Shown: positions 33,558 through 41,682 of the stretch, in pieces
How the letters are laid out: the number at the start of each line of letters is the position of its first letter
Numbering within the stretch: the first letter of the stretch is position 1
Assembly: GCF_035944355.1 (NCBI RefSeq)
Contig: NZ_DASZBH010000016.1
Coordinates: 496,001-560,000 of the forward strand
DNA: 64,000 bases
Direction: 5' to 3'
Source of the DNA: Frateuria_A sp035944355
GTDB taxonomy: Bacteria > Pseudomonadota > Gammaproteobacteria > Xanthomonadales > Rhodanobacteraceae
The notes under the pieces: generated by a model
What the model saw: only the letters and a program-made list of their open reading frames with translations
Told to the model about the DNA's origin: nothing
The model's database searches: none
Program-made: the position numbers and the translations under genes

Positions 33558-34828
33558 GCAGCCACCGTGCCCCGCCAGCCCGGCCTGGCCAGCAGCAGGT
33601 GCGCCACGCCGATCGAGCGCTCGCGGAAACCGCCCTCGCAATAGGCCAGGTAAAAGGTCCACATCCGGATGAAGCGCTCGTCGAAGCCCTGCGCGCGCAC
33701 GGCCGGCAAGCGGGCGATGAAGCGCTCGCGCCAGGCCTCCAGGGTTCGCGCGTAGGAGTCGCCGAAATCGCGCAGTGCGACCAGGCCCAGGTCGCTGGCG
33801 CGCGTCTTGGCCGCAAGCAGCGCGTGGATCGACGGGATGAAGCTGCCCGGAAAGACGTGGCGCTTGATGAAGTCCACCGAAGCCAGCGCCTGGGCGTAGC
33901 GGTGGTCCTCGATGGTGATCGCCTGCACCAGCGCGAGCCCCTCCGGCTTGAGCAGCCGGCCCAGTTGCGCGAAGTAGGCTTCCAGGTACGGTGCGCCCAC
34001 CGCCTCGACCATCTCGATGGAGACGAGCTTGTCGTACTGGCCGCGCAGCTCGCGGTAGTCGGCAAGCTGCACGTCGATGCGGTCGTCCAGGCCCGCCGCC
34101 GCCACGCGCGCCCTGGCCAGCGCGTACTGCTCGCGCGAGATGGTGGCGGTGGTGACGTGGCAGCCGTGGTGCCGCGCCGCGTGCAGTGCGAAGCCGCCCC
34201 AGCCGGTGCCGATCTCGATCACGCGGTCGCCCGGCTGCAGCGCCAGCTGCCGGCAGATCGCCTCGAGCTTGCGGGTCGAGGCCGCCTCCAGCGTGTCGGC
34301 GGGGCCGTCCCACAGCGCCGAGGAGTACATCAGGTCGGCGGACAGGAACAGGCTGAAAAAGTCGTTGCCCAGGTCGTAGTGCGCGGCGATGTTGCGCCGG
34401 CTGCCGCCACGGGTGTTGCGGCGCAGCGCGTGCCACCCGCGCATCGCAGCGCCGCCCAGGCGCGCCAGCCCGGTTTCCATGCCATCGAGCAGGTCGCGGT
34501 TGCGCACCAGCAGACGCACCAGCAGCACCAGCGCGGCCGCCTCGTCCAGGCCCGTGGCACGGCAGCGCCACAGTCCGGCCATGAACGCCTCCCCTGCGCC
34601 GACGCTGCCCCGCCGCGCCAGCGCGCGGTAGAAGGCCGGATCGAGCACCTCGATGTCGATCGTGGGCAGCGGGCCCCCGACCGGACCCAGCTCGGTCGTG
34701 CCCAGCGCGTCGTGCACGCGCAGGCGGCCGTGGCGAAGGCCGCCCAGACGGGCGAGCAGACGGTTGCGCAGCAGGCGGTCGACGGCGCCCGGAAAGGGAA
34801 CCGATGTGTCGCGCGGGACAGCACTCAT
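33554..34828 (-). CDS. cfa: Cyclopropane-fatty-acyl-phospholipid synthase
   Basis: A 424-residue full-length Cfa: N-terminal lipid-binding domain, then the methyltransferase. Visible are AAHYDLGNDFFSLFLSADLM with the Cfa-typical HYDLGNDF, the SAM loop VIEIGTGWGGFALHA, KLVSIEMVEAVG with the active-site Glu, and DFIKRHVFPGSFIPS. It adds a methylene bridge to cis double bonds of membrane phospholipids, or in related operons methylates them. ATG 34828 overlaps the DUF1365 stop (ATGA). Confidence 0.93.
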   Translation of the reverse strand: MSAVPRDTSVPFPGAVDRLLRNRLLARLGGLRHGRLRVHDALGTTELGPVGGPLPTIDIEVLDPAFYRALARRGSVGAGEAFMAGLWRCRATGLDEAAALVLLVRLLVRNRDLLDGMETGLARLGGAAMRGWHALRRNTRGGSRRNIAAHYDLGNDFFSLFLSADLMYSSALWDGPADTLEAASTRKLEAICRQLALQPGDRVIEIGTGWGGFALHAARHHGCHVTTATISREQYALARARVAAAGLDDRIDVQLADYRELRGQYDKLVSIEMVEAVGAPYLEAYFAQLGRLLKPEGLALVQAITIEDHRYAQALASVDFIKRHVFPGSFIPSIHALLAAKTRASDLGLVALRDFGDSYARTLEAWRERFIARLPAVRAQGFDERFIRMWTFYLAYCEGGFRERSIGVAHLLLARPGWRGTVAA

Positions 34829-35601
34829 GGCGTACCTCGGGAAGCGGCAGGATGGTCGTGGACGGGGTTGCGCTTGAGCCACAGGCGCAGGGCTTGCCAG
34901 TGGATCGCGCCGATCACCTGGGCGGTCATCAGCGGGTAGCGCCACAGCACCCGCGCCAGCGTGGCGCCGGTCAGCGGCAGCCGCCGCAGGGCCAGCGAGG
35001 CATCGAACTCGCGCTTGCCCCCGCGCAGCACATCCATGTGCACGAGCAGGTCGTCGCCGGGGGTGGTGAAGCGCCAGTCGTAGTCGCGCGCCAACGCCAT
35101 GAACGGCGAGACGTGGAAGGTCTTGGGGAACGACCAGGCGAGGACGCGGCCGCGCCGCTGGGCGCCGCCCACCGGCAGCACGTAGGCGTGGCGCTCCTTC
35201 CACGGCGTGTTGGTGATCTCGGCCAGGATGCACTCGAGCGTGCGGCCGTCGGCTGCGAAGCAGTAGTAGAAGCTGACGGGATTGAACGCGTAGCCGGCGT
35301 AGCGCAGGTGGGTGAGCAGGCGGATCGGACCGTCCGGCCGCTGGCCGGTCGCCTCGGCGACACGCGCGCGTACCGCGTCGGCCAGCGGCAATGCCGCGGG
35401 CGCGAGGTAGTCGTCGCGGCGGAACTGGGCCAGGTTGCGCCGGTCCACCGACCACAGCCAGCGTCCGGCGAACACGCGGTCGAGCTCGTCCAGGTCCAGG
35501 TAGAGCTGGGCCATGCGGTACCGGAAAGCATGCGCATGCGGCGCCAGCCGGCGGTGGCGCACGGTCCCCTCGTAGATGGCGCTGGCGAGCGTTGCGCTCA
35601 T
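34825..35601 (-). CDS. DUF1365 domain protein
   Basis: A 258-residue protein with IYEGTVRHRRLAPHAHAFRY at the start, GYAFNPVSFYYCFAADG, KTFHVSPFM and the C-terminal VHDHPAA. DUF1365 is typically found between the FAD oxidoreductase and cfa genes, exactly as here, and occurs in RpoE-ChrR loci of Rhodobacter. The activity is unknown. It overlaps genes on both sides by four bases. Confidence 0.9.
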   Translation of the reverse strand: MSATLASAIYEGTVRHRRLAPHAHAFRYRMAQLYLDLDELDRVFAGRWLWSVDRRNLAQFRRDDYLAPAALPLADAVRARVAEATGQRPDGPIRLLTHLRYAGYAFNPVSFYYCFAADGRTLECILAEITNTPWKERHAYVLPVGGAQRRGRVLAWSFPKTFHVSPFMALARDYDWRFTTPGDDLLVHMDVLRGGKREFDASLALRRLPLTGATLARVLWRYPLMTAQVIGAIHWQALRLWLKRNPVHDHPAASRGTP

Positions 35602-36887
35602 GCGGCGCCGGCGACCAGCCGCCGCGGCGGGCGCGCGGCGCCTCGCTGCCACTCGATGCCGAAGGCGGCCGCCACCTCGACCGCGCTGCGCAGGCCGTCC
35701 TCGTGGAAGCCCCAGCCCCAGTAGGCACCCGCGAACCAGGTTCGGTTCACACCCTGGATCTCGGCTTTGCGCCGCTGTGCGACCACCGCGTCGCGCGTGT
35801 ACACCGGATGGTGGTACTGCAATTGGCGCAACACCCGTGCCGGGTCGATCGCATGCGTGCGGTTGAGCGTGACCACCAGCGGCTCGGGGGAATCGATGCC
35901 CTGCAGCAGATTCATGCAATAGCTGACCGTGCAAGGCGCTTCCGGCTCGCGCGGCACGAATGCGTTCCAGGCGGCCCATGCCTTGGGATGGCGCGGCAGC
36001 AGCCGGCGGTCGGTGTGCAGCACCACCTCGTTGGCCTGGTAGGGCATCGCGCCCAGGATGGCGCGCTCCCGCCCACTGGCGTCGGCGAGCAGCGCAAGCG
36101 CCTGGTCGCTGTGGCAGGCCAGCACGACCTGGTCGAAGCGTTCGCTGCCGGCCGTACTGCGCACGCTCACGCCCAGCGCGTCGCGGACGATGGAAAAGAC
36201 CGGGCAGGCCAGTCGCTCCTGCACGCGCCAGCGACGGCGCAGGGCCTCCACGTAGCTGGCCGAACCGCCCTTGACCACGCGCCATTGCGGCCGGTCGGCC
36301 ACCTGCAGCATCTGGTGGTTGGCCATGAACTGCACCAGATAGCGCGCGGGGAAGGCGAGGATCTGCGCGGGGGGCGAGGACCACAGCGCCGAGGCCATCG
36401 GCACCAGGTGCTCGTCGCGGAAGGCGGCGCCGTAGCCGTGCGCCTCGAGGTACTCGCCCAGCGTGGGGTCGTCACCGCGCGCGTCGAGCAACGCCGGCGC
36501 CTCCCGGTAGAAGCGCATGATGTCGCGCACCATCCCCAGGAAGCGCGGCGAAAACAGGTTGCGCCGCTGGCAGAAAAGGGTGTCGAGCGTGGCCGCGTTG
36601 TATTCGCGCCCGCTCGCCTCGTGTTGCACCGAGAAGCTCATCGTGGTCGGCTGTGACGCGATCCCCAGCTCCCCCAACAGCATCGTCAGGAGCGGGTAGT
36701 GCCGCGGGTTGTGCACGATGAAGCCGGTGTCCACCGCATGGCGCTGCCCGCGCAGCTGCACGTCGTGCGTGTGGGTATGCCCGCCCAGGTAGGCGTTGGC
36801 CTCGAACAGCACCACCTCGTGGTGGCGTGACAGCAGCCAGGCCGAGCCCAGCCCCGCGATGCCCGAGCCGATCACCGCGATGCGCAT
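35598..36887 (-). CDS. FAD-dependent amine-oxidase-like protein
   Basis: A 429-residue flavoprotein. The dinucleotide fold is at the N-terminus (MRIAVIGSGIAGLGSAWLL); GGHTHTHDVQLRG follows, and GAYWGWGFHEDGLRSAVEVA near the C-terminus is the FAD-closing motif. This family heads the ChrR-linked lipid operons of Rhodobacter, where, as I remember it, a homologue takes part in making furan fatty acids by desaturating a methylated acyl chain. The function here is inferred from that. It starts one base after the desaturase stop. Confidence 0.88.
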   Translation of the reverse strand: MRIAVIGSGIAGLGSAWLLSRHHEVVLFEANAYLGGHTHTHDVQLRGQRHAVDTGFIVHNPRHYPLLTMLLGELGIASQPTTMSFSVQHEASGREYNAATLDTLFCQRRNLFSPRFLGMVRDIMRFYREAPALLDARGDDPTLGEYLEAHGYGAAFRDEHLVPMASALWSSPPAQILAFPARYLVQFMANHQMLQVADRPQWRVVKGGSASYVEALRRRWRVQERLACPVFSIVRDALGVSVRSTAGSERFDQVVLACHSDQALALLADASGRERAILGAMPYQANEVVLHTDRRLLPRHPKAWAAWNAFVPREPEAPCTVSYCMNLLQGIDSPEPLVVTLNRTHAIDPARVLRQLQYHHPVYTRDAVVAQRRKAEIQGVNRTWFAGAYWGWGFHEDGLRSAVEVAAAFGIEWQRGAARPPRRLVAGAA

Positions 36888-36888
36888 G

Positions 36889-37842
36889 TCAGCGCTCCGC
36901 CCGCGCCAGCACCCGCGCGGGCACCGGCTTGAGGTCGTGGACCAGCCCCAGCAGCGCCATCAGCTTCAGGCCGTACCAGGTCAGGTCGATCTCCCACCAG
37001 CGGAAACCCTGCCGCGCGCTGCCGGGGAAGAAGTGGTGGTTGTTGTGCCAGCCCTCGCCGAAGGTCAGCAGCGCCAGCCACAGGTTGTTGCGGCTCTGGT
37101 CGCGCGTGGGGAACCGGCGCGAGCCGAAGCGATGGGCGAGCGAGTTGATCGTCACCGTGGCGTGGAACAGCGCCACGGTGGAGACGAAGAAGCCCCACAC
37201 CACCATCTGCATGCCGCTGGTGTGCAGGTGCGGCGCGGTGTGTCCGAGCCATGCGCCGAAGCCGTAGAGCGCCAGCACCAGCATCGCCGGCACCAGCGTG
37301 TCGAAGCGGTCCAGCAGCCTCAACTCGGGGAAGCGCGCCAGGTCCGGCACCCGCTTGAAGTCGGTGGCGAACGCGCGCGGGGTGAGGAACCAGCCCATGT
37401 GGCTCCACAGGAAACCGCGCACGCTGGGCGAATGCGGATCGAGCGCCGTGTCCGCATGGCGGTGGTGGTGCCGATGATGGGCCGACCACCAGAGCGGCCC
37501 ACGCTGCACGCAGGCCGCACCGATCAAGGCGAAGGCGAACTGCACGCCGCGCGAAGTGCGGAAGGTCCGATGCGAGAAATAGCGGTGATAAAACCCGGTG
37601 AGCGCGAACATGCGCACGGCGTACAGTGCGCTGGCGGTAAGCACGGCCGTCAGCGACACGCCAGTCCAGATCGCGGCGAGGCAGCCGAGGTGGATCAGCG
37701 CGAACGGCACCGCGCGCAACCAGTCGATGCGGTCCGCCGTCGATTCATCCGCCGGTGCGGGTGCGCCGGCGTCGAACCATAGGCGCAGGCTGGCGCCGAG
37801 GCGGCTCGGCGGGCGGGCGGCGGTGAGGGAACGGGTCGGCAT
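36889..37842 (-). CDS. Acyl-CoA (delta-9 type) fatty acid desaturase
   Basis: A 317-residue integral membrane di-iron desaturase. The three His boxes are HRYFSH (about 86), HHRHHH (about 122) and HNNHH (about 277), spaced as in stearoyl-CoA desaturases; hydrophobic pairs lie between. It introduces a cis double bond, which would supply the substrate for the Cfa-type enzymes of the same operon. It is the first gene of the operon, with its ECF promoter at 37871-37899. Its stop is one base before the next ATG. Confidence 0.93.
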   Translation of the reverse strand: MPTRSLTAARPPSRLGASLRLWFDAGAPAPADESTADRIDWLRAVPFALIHLGCLAAIWTGVSLTAVLTASALYAVRMFALTGFYHRYFSHRTFRTSRGVQFAFALIGAACVQRGPLWWSAHHRHHHRHADTALDPHSPSVRGFLWSHMGWFLTPRAFATDFKRVPDLARFPELRLLDRFDTLVPAMLVLALYGFGAWLGHTAPHLHTSGMQMVVWGFFVSTVALFHATVTINSLAHRFGSRRFPTRDQSRNNLWLALLTFGEGWHNNHHFFPGSARQGFRWWEIDLTWYGLKLMALLGLVHDLKPVPARVLARAER

Positions 37843-37870
37843 GGAGGTGGTCCGGGTTGGCTCTGACGTC

Positions 37871-37899
37871 ATTACGTGTCGAGCCGGCAAACGGATGCA
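37871..37899 (-). promoter_or_regulatory. ECF-type promoter of the lipid operon
   Basis: On the minus strand TGCATCC (37893-37899), 16 bases, CGTAAT (37871-37876). The identical layout, TGCATCC-N16-CGTAA, occurs on the plus strand at 37920-37948. A start near 37865 leaves a leader of about 23 bases before the desaturase ATG. Confidence 0.75.
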
Positions 37900-37919
37900 T
37901 CGCCGGCACCGCGTCGTCA

Positions 37920-37948
37920 TGCATCCAACCGGGCCGCTCGCGCGTAAG
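37920..37948 (+). promoter_or_regulatory. ECF-type promoter of the sigma/chrR operon (autoregulated)
   Basis: TGCATCC (37920-37926), 16 bases, CGTAAG (37943-37948). With the divergent copy it forms the inverted repeat GGATGCAT (37893-37900) / ATGCATCC (37919-37926). The start near 37955 leaves about 35 bases to ATG 37990. The layout resembles the TGATC-C/T-type promoters of RpoE-ChrR systems. Confidence 0.75.
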
Positions 37949-37989
37949 CGTGTCGAGTGGCCGTATGGGGCCGCGGGAATTGGCTTACG

Positions 37990-38619
37990 ATGAAACCCGA
38001 ATCCACCGGCGGAACATGTTCGCCTTTCGAGGCGATACGCATCGTGTCGACTTCCAAACTGCCAGCGAACGATGGACACGACTGGTCGACCGAGATGGTC
38101 GCGGTCGCGCAGCGGCGCGACCGCGCCAGCTTCATGCGCATCTACGACCACTTCATGCCGCGCGTATGCCTCTATCTGAGAGGCATGGGCTCGACCACGG
38201 CGATCGCCGAGGAACTGGCGCAGGAGACCCTGCTCAGGTTGTGGCAGCGGGCGGCATCCTACGATCCCTCGCTCAGCCGCGTGTCCACCTGGCTGTTCCG
38301 CATCGCCCGCAACCTGCATATCGACAGGGTGCGCAAGGAAGCCGGCTGGATGCTGGTGCAGGATGCGCTGGAAGCCGAGGAGGCCGACCACGACGGGCGC
38401 GCCGCATCCTCGGCCGAAGCCTACGTCGAACACATCCGGATCAAGGCCTGCATCGACAGGCTTCCCGCCACCCAGGCCCGGCTCGTCCGCATGTCCTACT
38501 TCGAAGCAAAATCCCACCACGAGATCGCCCAGGAGCTGGACATGCCGCTGGGCACGGTCAAATCCGGCTTGCGCCGGGCCTTCCTGAAGTTGCAGGCCGA
38601 CGTGCGAGGTGCCGCATGA
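37990..38619 (+). CDS. rpoE: ECF sigma factor, RpoE/ECF11-like, partner of ChrR
   Basis: A 209-residue extracytoplasmic-function sigma factor. Region 2: AEELAQETLLRLWQRAASYD, then LFRIARNLHIDRVRKE. Region 4: CIDRLPATQARLVRMSYFE with the HTH SHHEIAQELDMPLGTVKSGL. Its class follows from the ChrR-type anti-sigma coupled behind it (ATGA). In Rhodobacter this pair answers singlet oxygen. ATG 37990 is preferred since ATG 37957 would sit on the predicted transcription start; GTG 38044 is also possible. Confidence 0.92.
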   Translation: MKPESTGGTCSPFEAIRIVSTSKLPANDGHDWSTEMVAVAQRRDRASFMRIYDHFMPRVCLYLRGMGSTTAIAEELAQETLLRLWQRAASYDPSLSRVSTWLFRIARNLHIDRVRKEAGWMLVQDALEAEEADHDGRAASSAEAYVEHIRIKACIDRLPATQARLVRMSYFEAKSHHEIAQELDMPLGTVKSGLRRAFLKLQADVRGAA

Positions 38620-39290
38620 TGCCCGCGCACCATCTGGATCCGGCCACGGTGGTGGCCTATGCCGCCGGCGCCCTGTCCGAAGCGATGGCGGTGGTGGTCG
38701 CGACCCACCTGGCGGGTTGCGACCATTGCCGTGCACAGGTGCGCGATGCCGAACGGATCGGTGGCGTGCTGGTCGAACAGCAGCAGCCGGACGCGGCCGG
38801 CGCCGCGCGCCGGGACCAGTTGCGGGCGCAGATGATCGAGCGGCTGGACGAGAGCCCCGCGATCCCCGCCCAGGCAGCGCCGGCGCCAGCTCCCACCGTA
38901 GCGGACCCGGACTCTCTGCCCGCGCCGCTGCATACGTATTTCGGACGCTCCTTCGGCACGCTCAAGTGGCGCTGGATGGCGCCGGGCGTGCACTGCATCC
39001 GCAGCCGGGTCGTCAGTGGCGGGCAGCTGTTCATGCTCAGGATCGCACCGGGCAAGAGCATGCCGCTGCACAGCCACGGCCGCAGCGAGCTGACCCAGGT
39101 CCTGCGCGGCGCCTATAACGACGTGCTTGGCCATTTCGGCCCGGGCGACGTCGCCGACCTGGACAGCGAGGTGACGCACCAGCCGGTGACGGCCGTCGGC
39201 TTGCCATGCATCTGCGTGGCGGCACTGGATGCGCCGTTGCGTTTCCCCGGCTGGTTCGCGCGCAGGCTGCAACCGCTGGTCGGCTTGTAA
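38616..39290 (+). CDS. chrR: ChrR-type zinc anti-sigma factor with cupin domain
   Basis: A 224-residue anti-sigma factor. The zinc-binding N-terminal domain has H6, H31, C35 and C38 (HLAGCDHC), the same positions as the known ligands in Rhodobacter ChrR. The C-terminal half is a cupin with SMPLHSHGRSELTQVLRG, where two His and a Glu can bind a second metal; this domain senses the signal that frees the sigma factor. A Pro/Ala linker separates the two. Start ATG 38616 overlaps the sigma stop. It converges on the photolyase with 20 bases between. Confidence 0.93.
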   Translation: MMPAHHLDPATVVAYAAGALSEAMAVVVATHLAGCDHCRAQVRDAERIGGVLVEQQQPDAAGAARRDQLRAQMIERLDESPAIPAQAAPAPAPTVADPDSLPAPLHTYFGRSFGTLKWRWMAPGVHCIRSRVVSGGQLFMLRIAPGKSMPLHSHGRSELTQVLRGAYNDVLGHFGPGDVADLDSEVTHQPVTAVGLPCICVAALDAPLRFPGWFARRLQPLVGL

Positions 39291-39310
39291 TCGCGCCTCC
39301 TAGCGATGCC

Positions 39311-40723
39311 TCAGGCCCGCGCGATTCCCTGCCAGGCGGCGAGCGCCTCCTCGCGCGAGCTTGCGAGGTCGACCATCGGTGACGGGTAGCCGCGGGCGGC
39401 CAGCGCGGACGGGTCGCGCCACGGTTCGTGCAGCAGTCGCGCGGGCAGGTCGGCCAGTTCCGGCAGCCAGCGCTTCAGGTACGTCGCCTGCGGATCGAAT
39501 CGGGCCGCCTGAGTGCAGGGATTGAACACGCGGAAGAATGGCGCTGCGTCGGCTCCGCAGCCGGCGGTCCACTGCCAGCCGAGCGTGTTGTTGGCCAGGT
39601 CCGCGTCCACCAGCGTGTCCCAGAACCAGCGTGCGCCGTGGCGCCAGTGCTGGCGCAGGTTCTTGGTGAGAAAGCTGGCGACCACCATGCGCACCCGGTT
39701 GTGCATCCAGCCCGTGCGCCACAGCTCGCGCATGCCGGCGTCCACCAGCGGCACGCCGGTGCGGCCTCGCTGCCAGAGTGCGAGGGCGGCCGGATCCTCG
39801 CGCCAGTCGAACCGGTCGAAGCGCCGGTCGAACGGCGACTCGGGGGTGTGCGGGAAGTGATAGAGCAGGTGATGGGCGAACTCGCGCCAACCGAGTTCGC
39901 GCAGGTACGGCTCCAGGCCTGGCGCGTCCGCGCCCGCGCTGGCGGCGCGCCGGTGCAATGCGTGGTGGATCTGCCTAGGGGTGATCTCTCCGAAGTGCAG
40001 GTGCGGCGACAACCTCGAGGTACCGTGGCGCGCGGGCAGGTCGCGGCCATGCGCATAGTCGGCCAGCGCGTCGTCGCCGAACAATTCCAGTTGCTCCAGC
40101 GCGCCGGCTTCGCCGGGAAGCCATGCGTCCGCCAGGCCGGCGGCCCAGGGATGGGCCGGCAGCAGGCCCAGTTCCTCCAGCGGCAGGCTGCCGGGAAGCG
40201 AAACCCATGCATGCGCGCGTGCCGCGGGCAGGGGCGCCAGCGGCAGCAGTTGCTGGCGCAGCTTGCGCCAGTAAGGGGTGAATACCCGGTAGGGCGAGTC
40301 CTGTGCCGTGGCCACTTGCCAGGGCTCGCGCCACAGGTTGCCCGGATGGCTTTCCACCGCCAGGCCTGCGGCGCGAAGCGCGGCCTTCAGCCGGCTGTCC
40401 TGCGCAATGGCCGCAGGCTCGTAGCGGCGGCTCCAGTAGATCGTACCGGCACCGCATGCGGCGGCCAGCCGGCGCAACGTGGCCAAGCTGTCGCCCCTGG
40501 CCACATGAAGCTGTCCGCCCTGTGCGGCGAGCCCACCCTGCAGTGCCCGGAGGCTGTGGTGCAGCCACCAGCGGCTGGCCGCGCCAGGGGCCCATCGCGT
40601 GTCCTCTGCGGGGTCGTGCACGTAGACCGGCAGCACTTCCGAGTGGGCCGCGCAGGCAGCCGCCAGCGCAGGGTGGTCGGCCAGGCGCAGGTCCCGTCGG
40701 AAAAGTACCAGGGCAGTGCTCAT
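39311..40723 (-). CDS. phrB: Deoxyribodipyrimidine photolyase (class I CPD type)
   Basis: A 470-residue light-driven DNA repair flavoprotein. The N-terminal alpha/beta domain (LVLFRRDLRLADHPAL) would hold the antenna cofactor. FAD-binding marks are GTSRLSPHLHFGEITPRQ, RELGWREFAHHLLYHFP, GWMHNRVRMVVASFL and WDTLVDADLANNTLGWQW; this Trp-rich set is typical of CPD photolyases. It is controlled by a probable ECF promoter at 40756-40782, placing it in the same stress regulon as the lipid operon. Confidence 0.95.
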   Translation of the reverse strand: MSTALVLFRRDLRLADHPALAAACAAHSEVLPVYVHDPAEDTRWAPGAASRWWLHHSLRALQGGLAAQGGQLHVARGDSLATLRRLAAACGAGTIYWSRRYEPAAIAQDSRLKAALRAAGLAVESHPGNLWREPWQVATAQDSPYRVFTPYWRKLRQQLLPLAPLPAARAHAWVSLPGSLPLEELGLLPAHPWAAGLADAWLPGEAGALEQLELFGDDALADYAHGRDLPARHGTSRLSPHLHFGEITPRQIHHALHRRAASAGADAPGLEPYLRELGWREFAHHLLYHFPHTPESPFDRRFDRFDWREDPAALALWQRGRTGVPLVDAGMRELWRTGWMHNRVRMVVASFLTKNLRQHWRHGARWFWDTLVDADLANNTLGWQWTAGCGADAAPFFRVFNPCTQAARFDPQATYLKRWLPELADLPARLLHEPWRDPSALAARGYPSPMVDLASSREEALAAWQGIARA

Positions 40724-40755
40724 GCGAGGTGGTCGGCAGCCGGTAGATCAGCTTG

Positions 40756-40782
40756 TACGTTGCCGCAGGGTTTTCGGATTCC
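40756..40782 (-). promoter_or_regulatory. ECF-type promoter of the photolyase gene
   Basis: On the minus strand GGAATCC (40776-40782), 16 bases, CGTACA (CGTA at 40756-40759). The ATCC-N16-CGTA core equals that of the two promoters at the sigma gene. The start near 40749 leaves about 26 bases to the ATG. Confidence 0.6.
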
Positions 40783-40965
40783 GCAGGGCTCGCCCCGATA
40801 TGCTGCGCCCGGCGCGGTGCCTCGCATTGGCTATACTTCCGCGATGAACGACGCGCCCTTGGTTGTGCCCCATTCCACTCTCGTGAGGTGCCCGGCCAGG
40901 CCGGGGCTCGTCGCGCCCGCCGAAGGCGTGCGTCGTGTGCGTCTCCGCGCCCGGAGCCGGCGCGC

Positions 40966-41586
40966 ATGAGCATGGAGCGGGGTACGCTGTTCATCGTCGC
41001 GGCACCGTCCGGAGCGGGCAAGTCCACCCTGGTCAACGCATTGCTCGAACGCGAGCCGTCGATCTCGCTGTCGATCTCGCACACTACGCGGCCGCCGCGG
41101 GTGGGCGAGCAGTATGGGCGCCACTACTACTTCGTCGAGCGTGAGGAGTTCGAGCGGCAGATCGCGGCCGGCACCTTCCTCGAGCACGCCGAGGTGCACG
41201 GCAATTTCTACGGCACGTCGCTGGCGACGGTGCAGGCCTTGCTCGACCAGGGCCGCGACGTGCTGCTGGAGATCGACTGGCAGGGTGCCGCGCAGATCCG
41301 CCGCGCCAAGCCCGATTGCGTGAGCGTATTCATCCTGCCGCCCTCCCGCGCCGAGCTGGAGCGGCGCCTGCGCGGGCGCGGCTCGGACGCGCCGGAGGTG
41401 ATCGAGCGCCGCCTGCACAACTCGCGCGAGGAGATCGCGCATGCGCACGAGTTCGACTACATCGTGGTCAACGACGGCTTCGAGGACGCGCTTGCCGACC
41501 TGCAGGCGATCGTGCGCGCGGTGCGGCACCGCGGCCAGCTGCAGTGCAAGCGGCACGAGGCGCTGATCGCCGAACTGCTCGCCTGA
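40966..41586 (+). CDS. gmk: Guanylate kinase
   Basis: Phosphorylates GMP to GDP. The protein is 206 residues. P-loop APSGAGKST (13-21), then SHTTRPPRVGEQYGRHYYFV and FLEHAEVHGNFYGTS for GMP binding, and LEIDWQGAAQIRR. ATG 40966 gives MSMERGTLFIV. A 41-codon open frame from ATG 40845 ends on the gmk start (ATGA). The usual partner yicC lies 10.6 kb upstream and rpoZ 4.7 kb downstream. Confidence 0.96.
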   Translation: MSMERGTLFIVAAPSGAGKSTLVNALLEREPSISLSISHTTRPPRVGEQYGRHYYFVEREEFERQIAAGTFLEHAEVHGNFYGTSLATVQALLDQGRDVLLEIDWQGAAQIRRAKPDCVSVFILPPSRAELERRLRGRGSDAPEVIERRLHNSREEIAHAHEFDYIVVNDGFEDALADLQAIVRAVRHRGQLQCKRHEALIAELLA

Positions 41587-41682
41587 TCCGCTCCCGCCCC
41601 CCGGCACCGGTTAAACGAGTGGGAGGGGACGCAAAGGCCGCAGCTTGGCCTGCCTTCACCGCTCGGCTACCTTTACCAGCTT

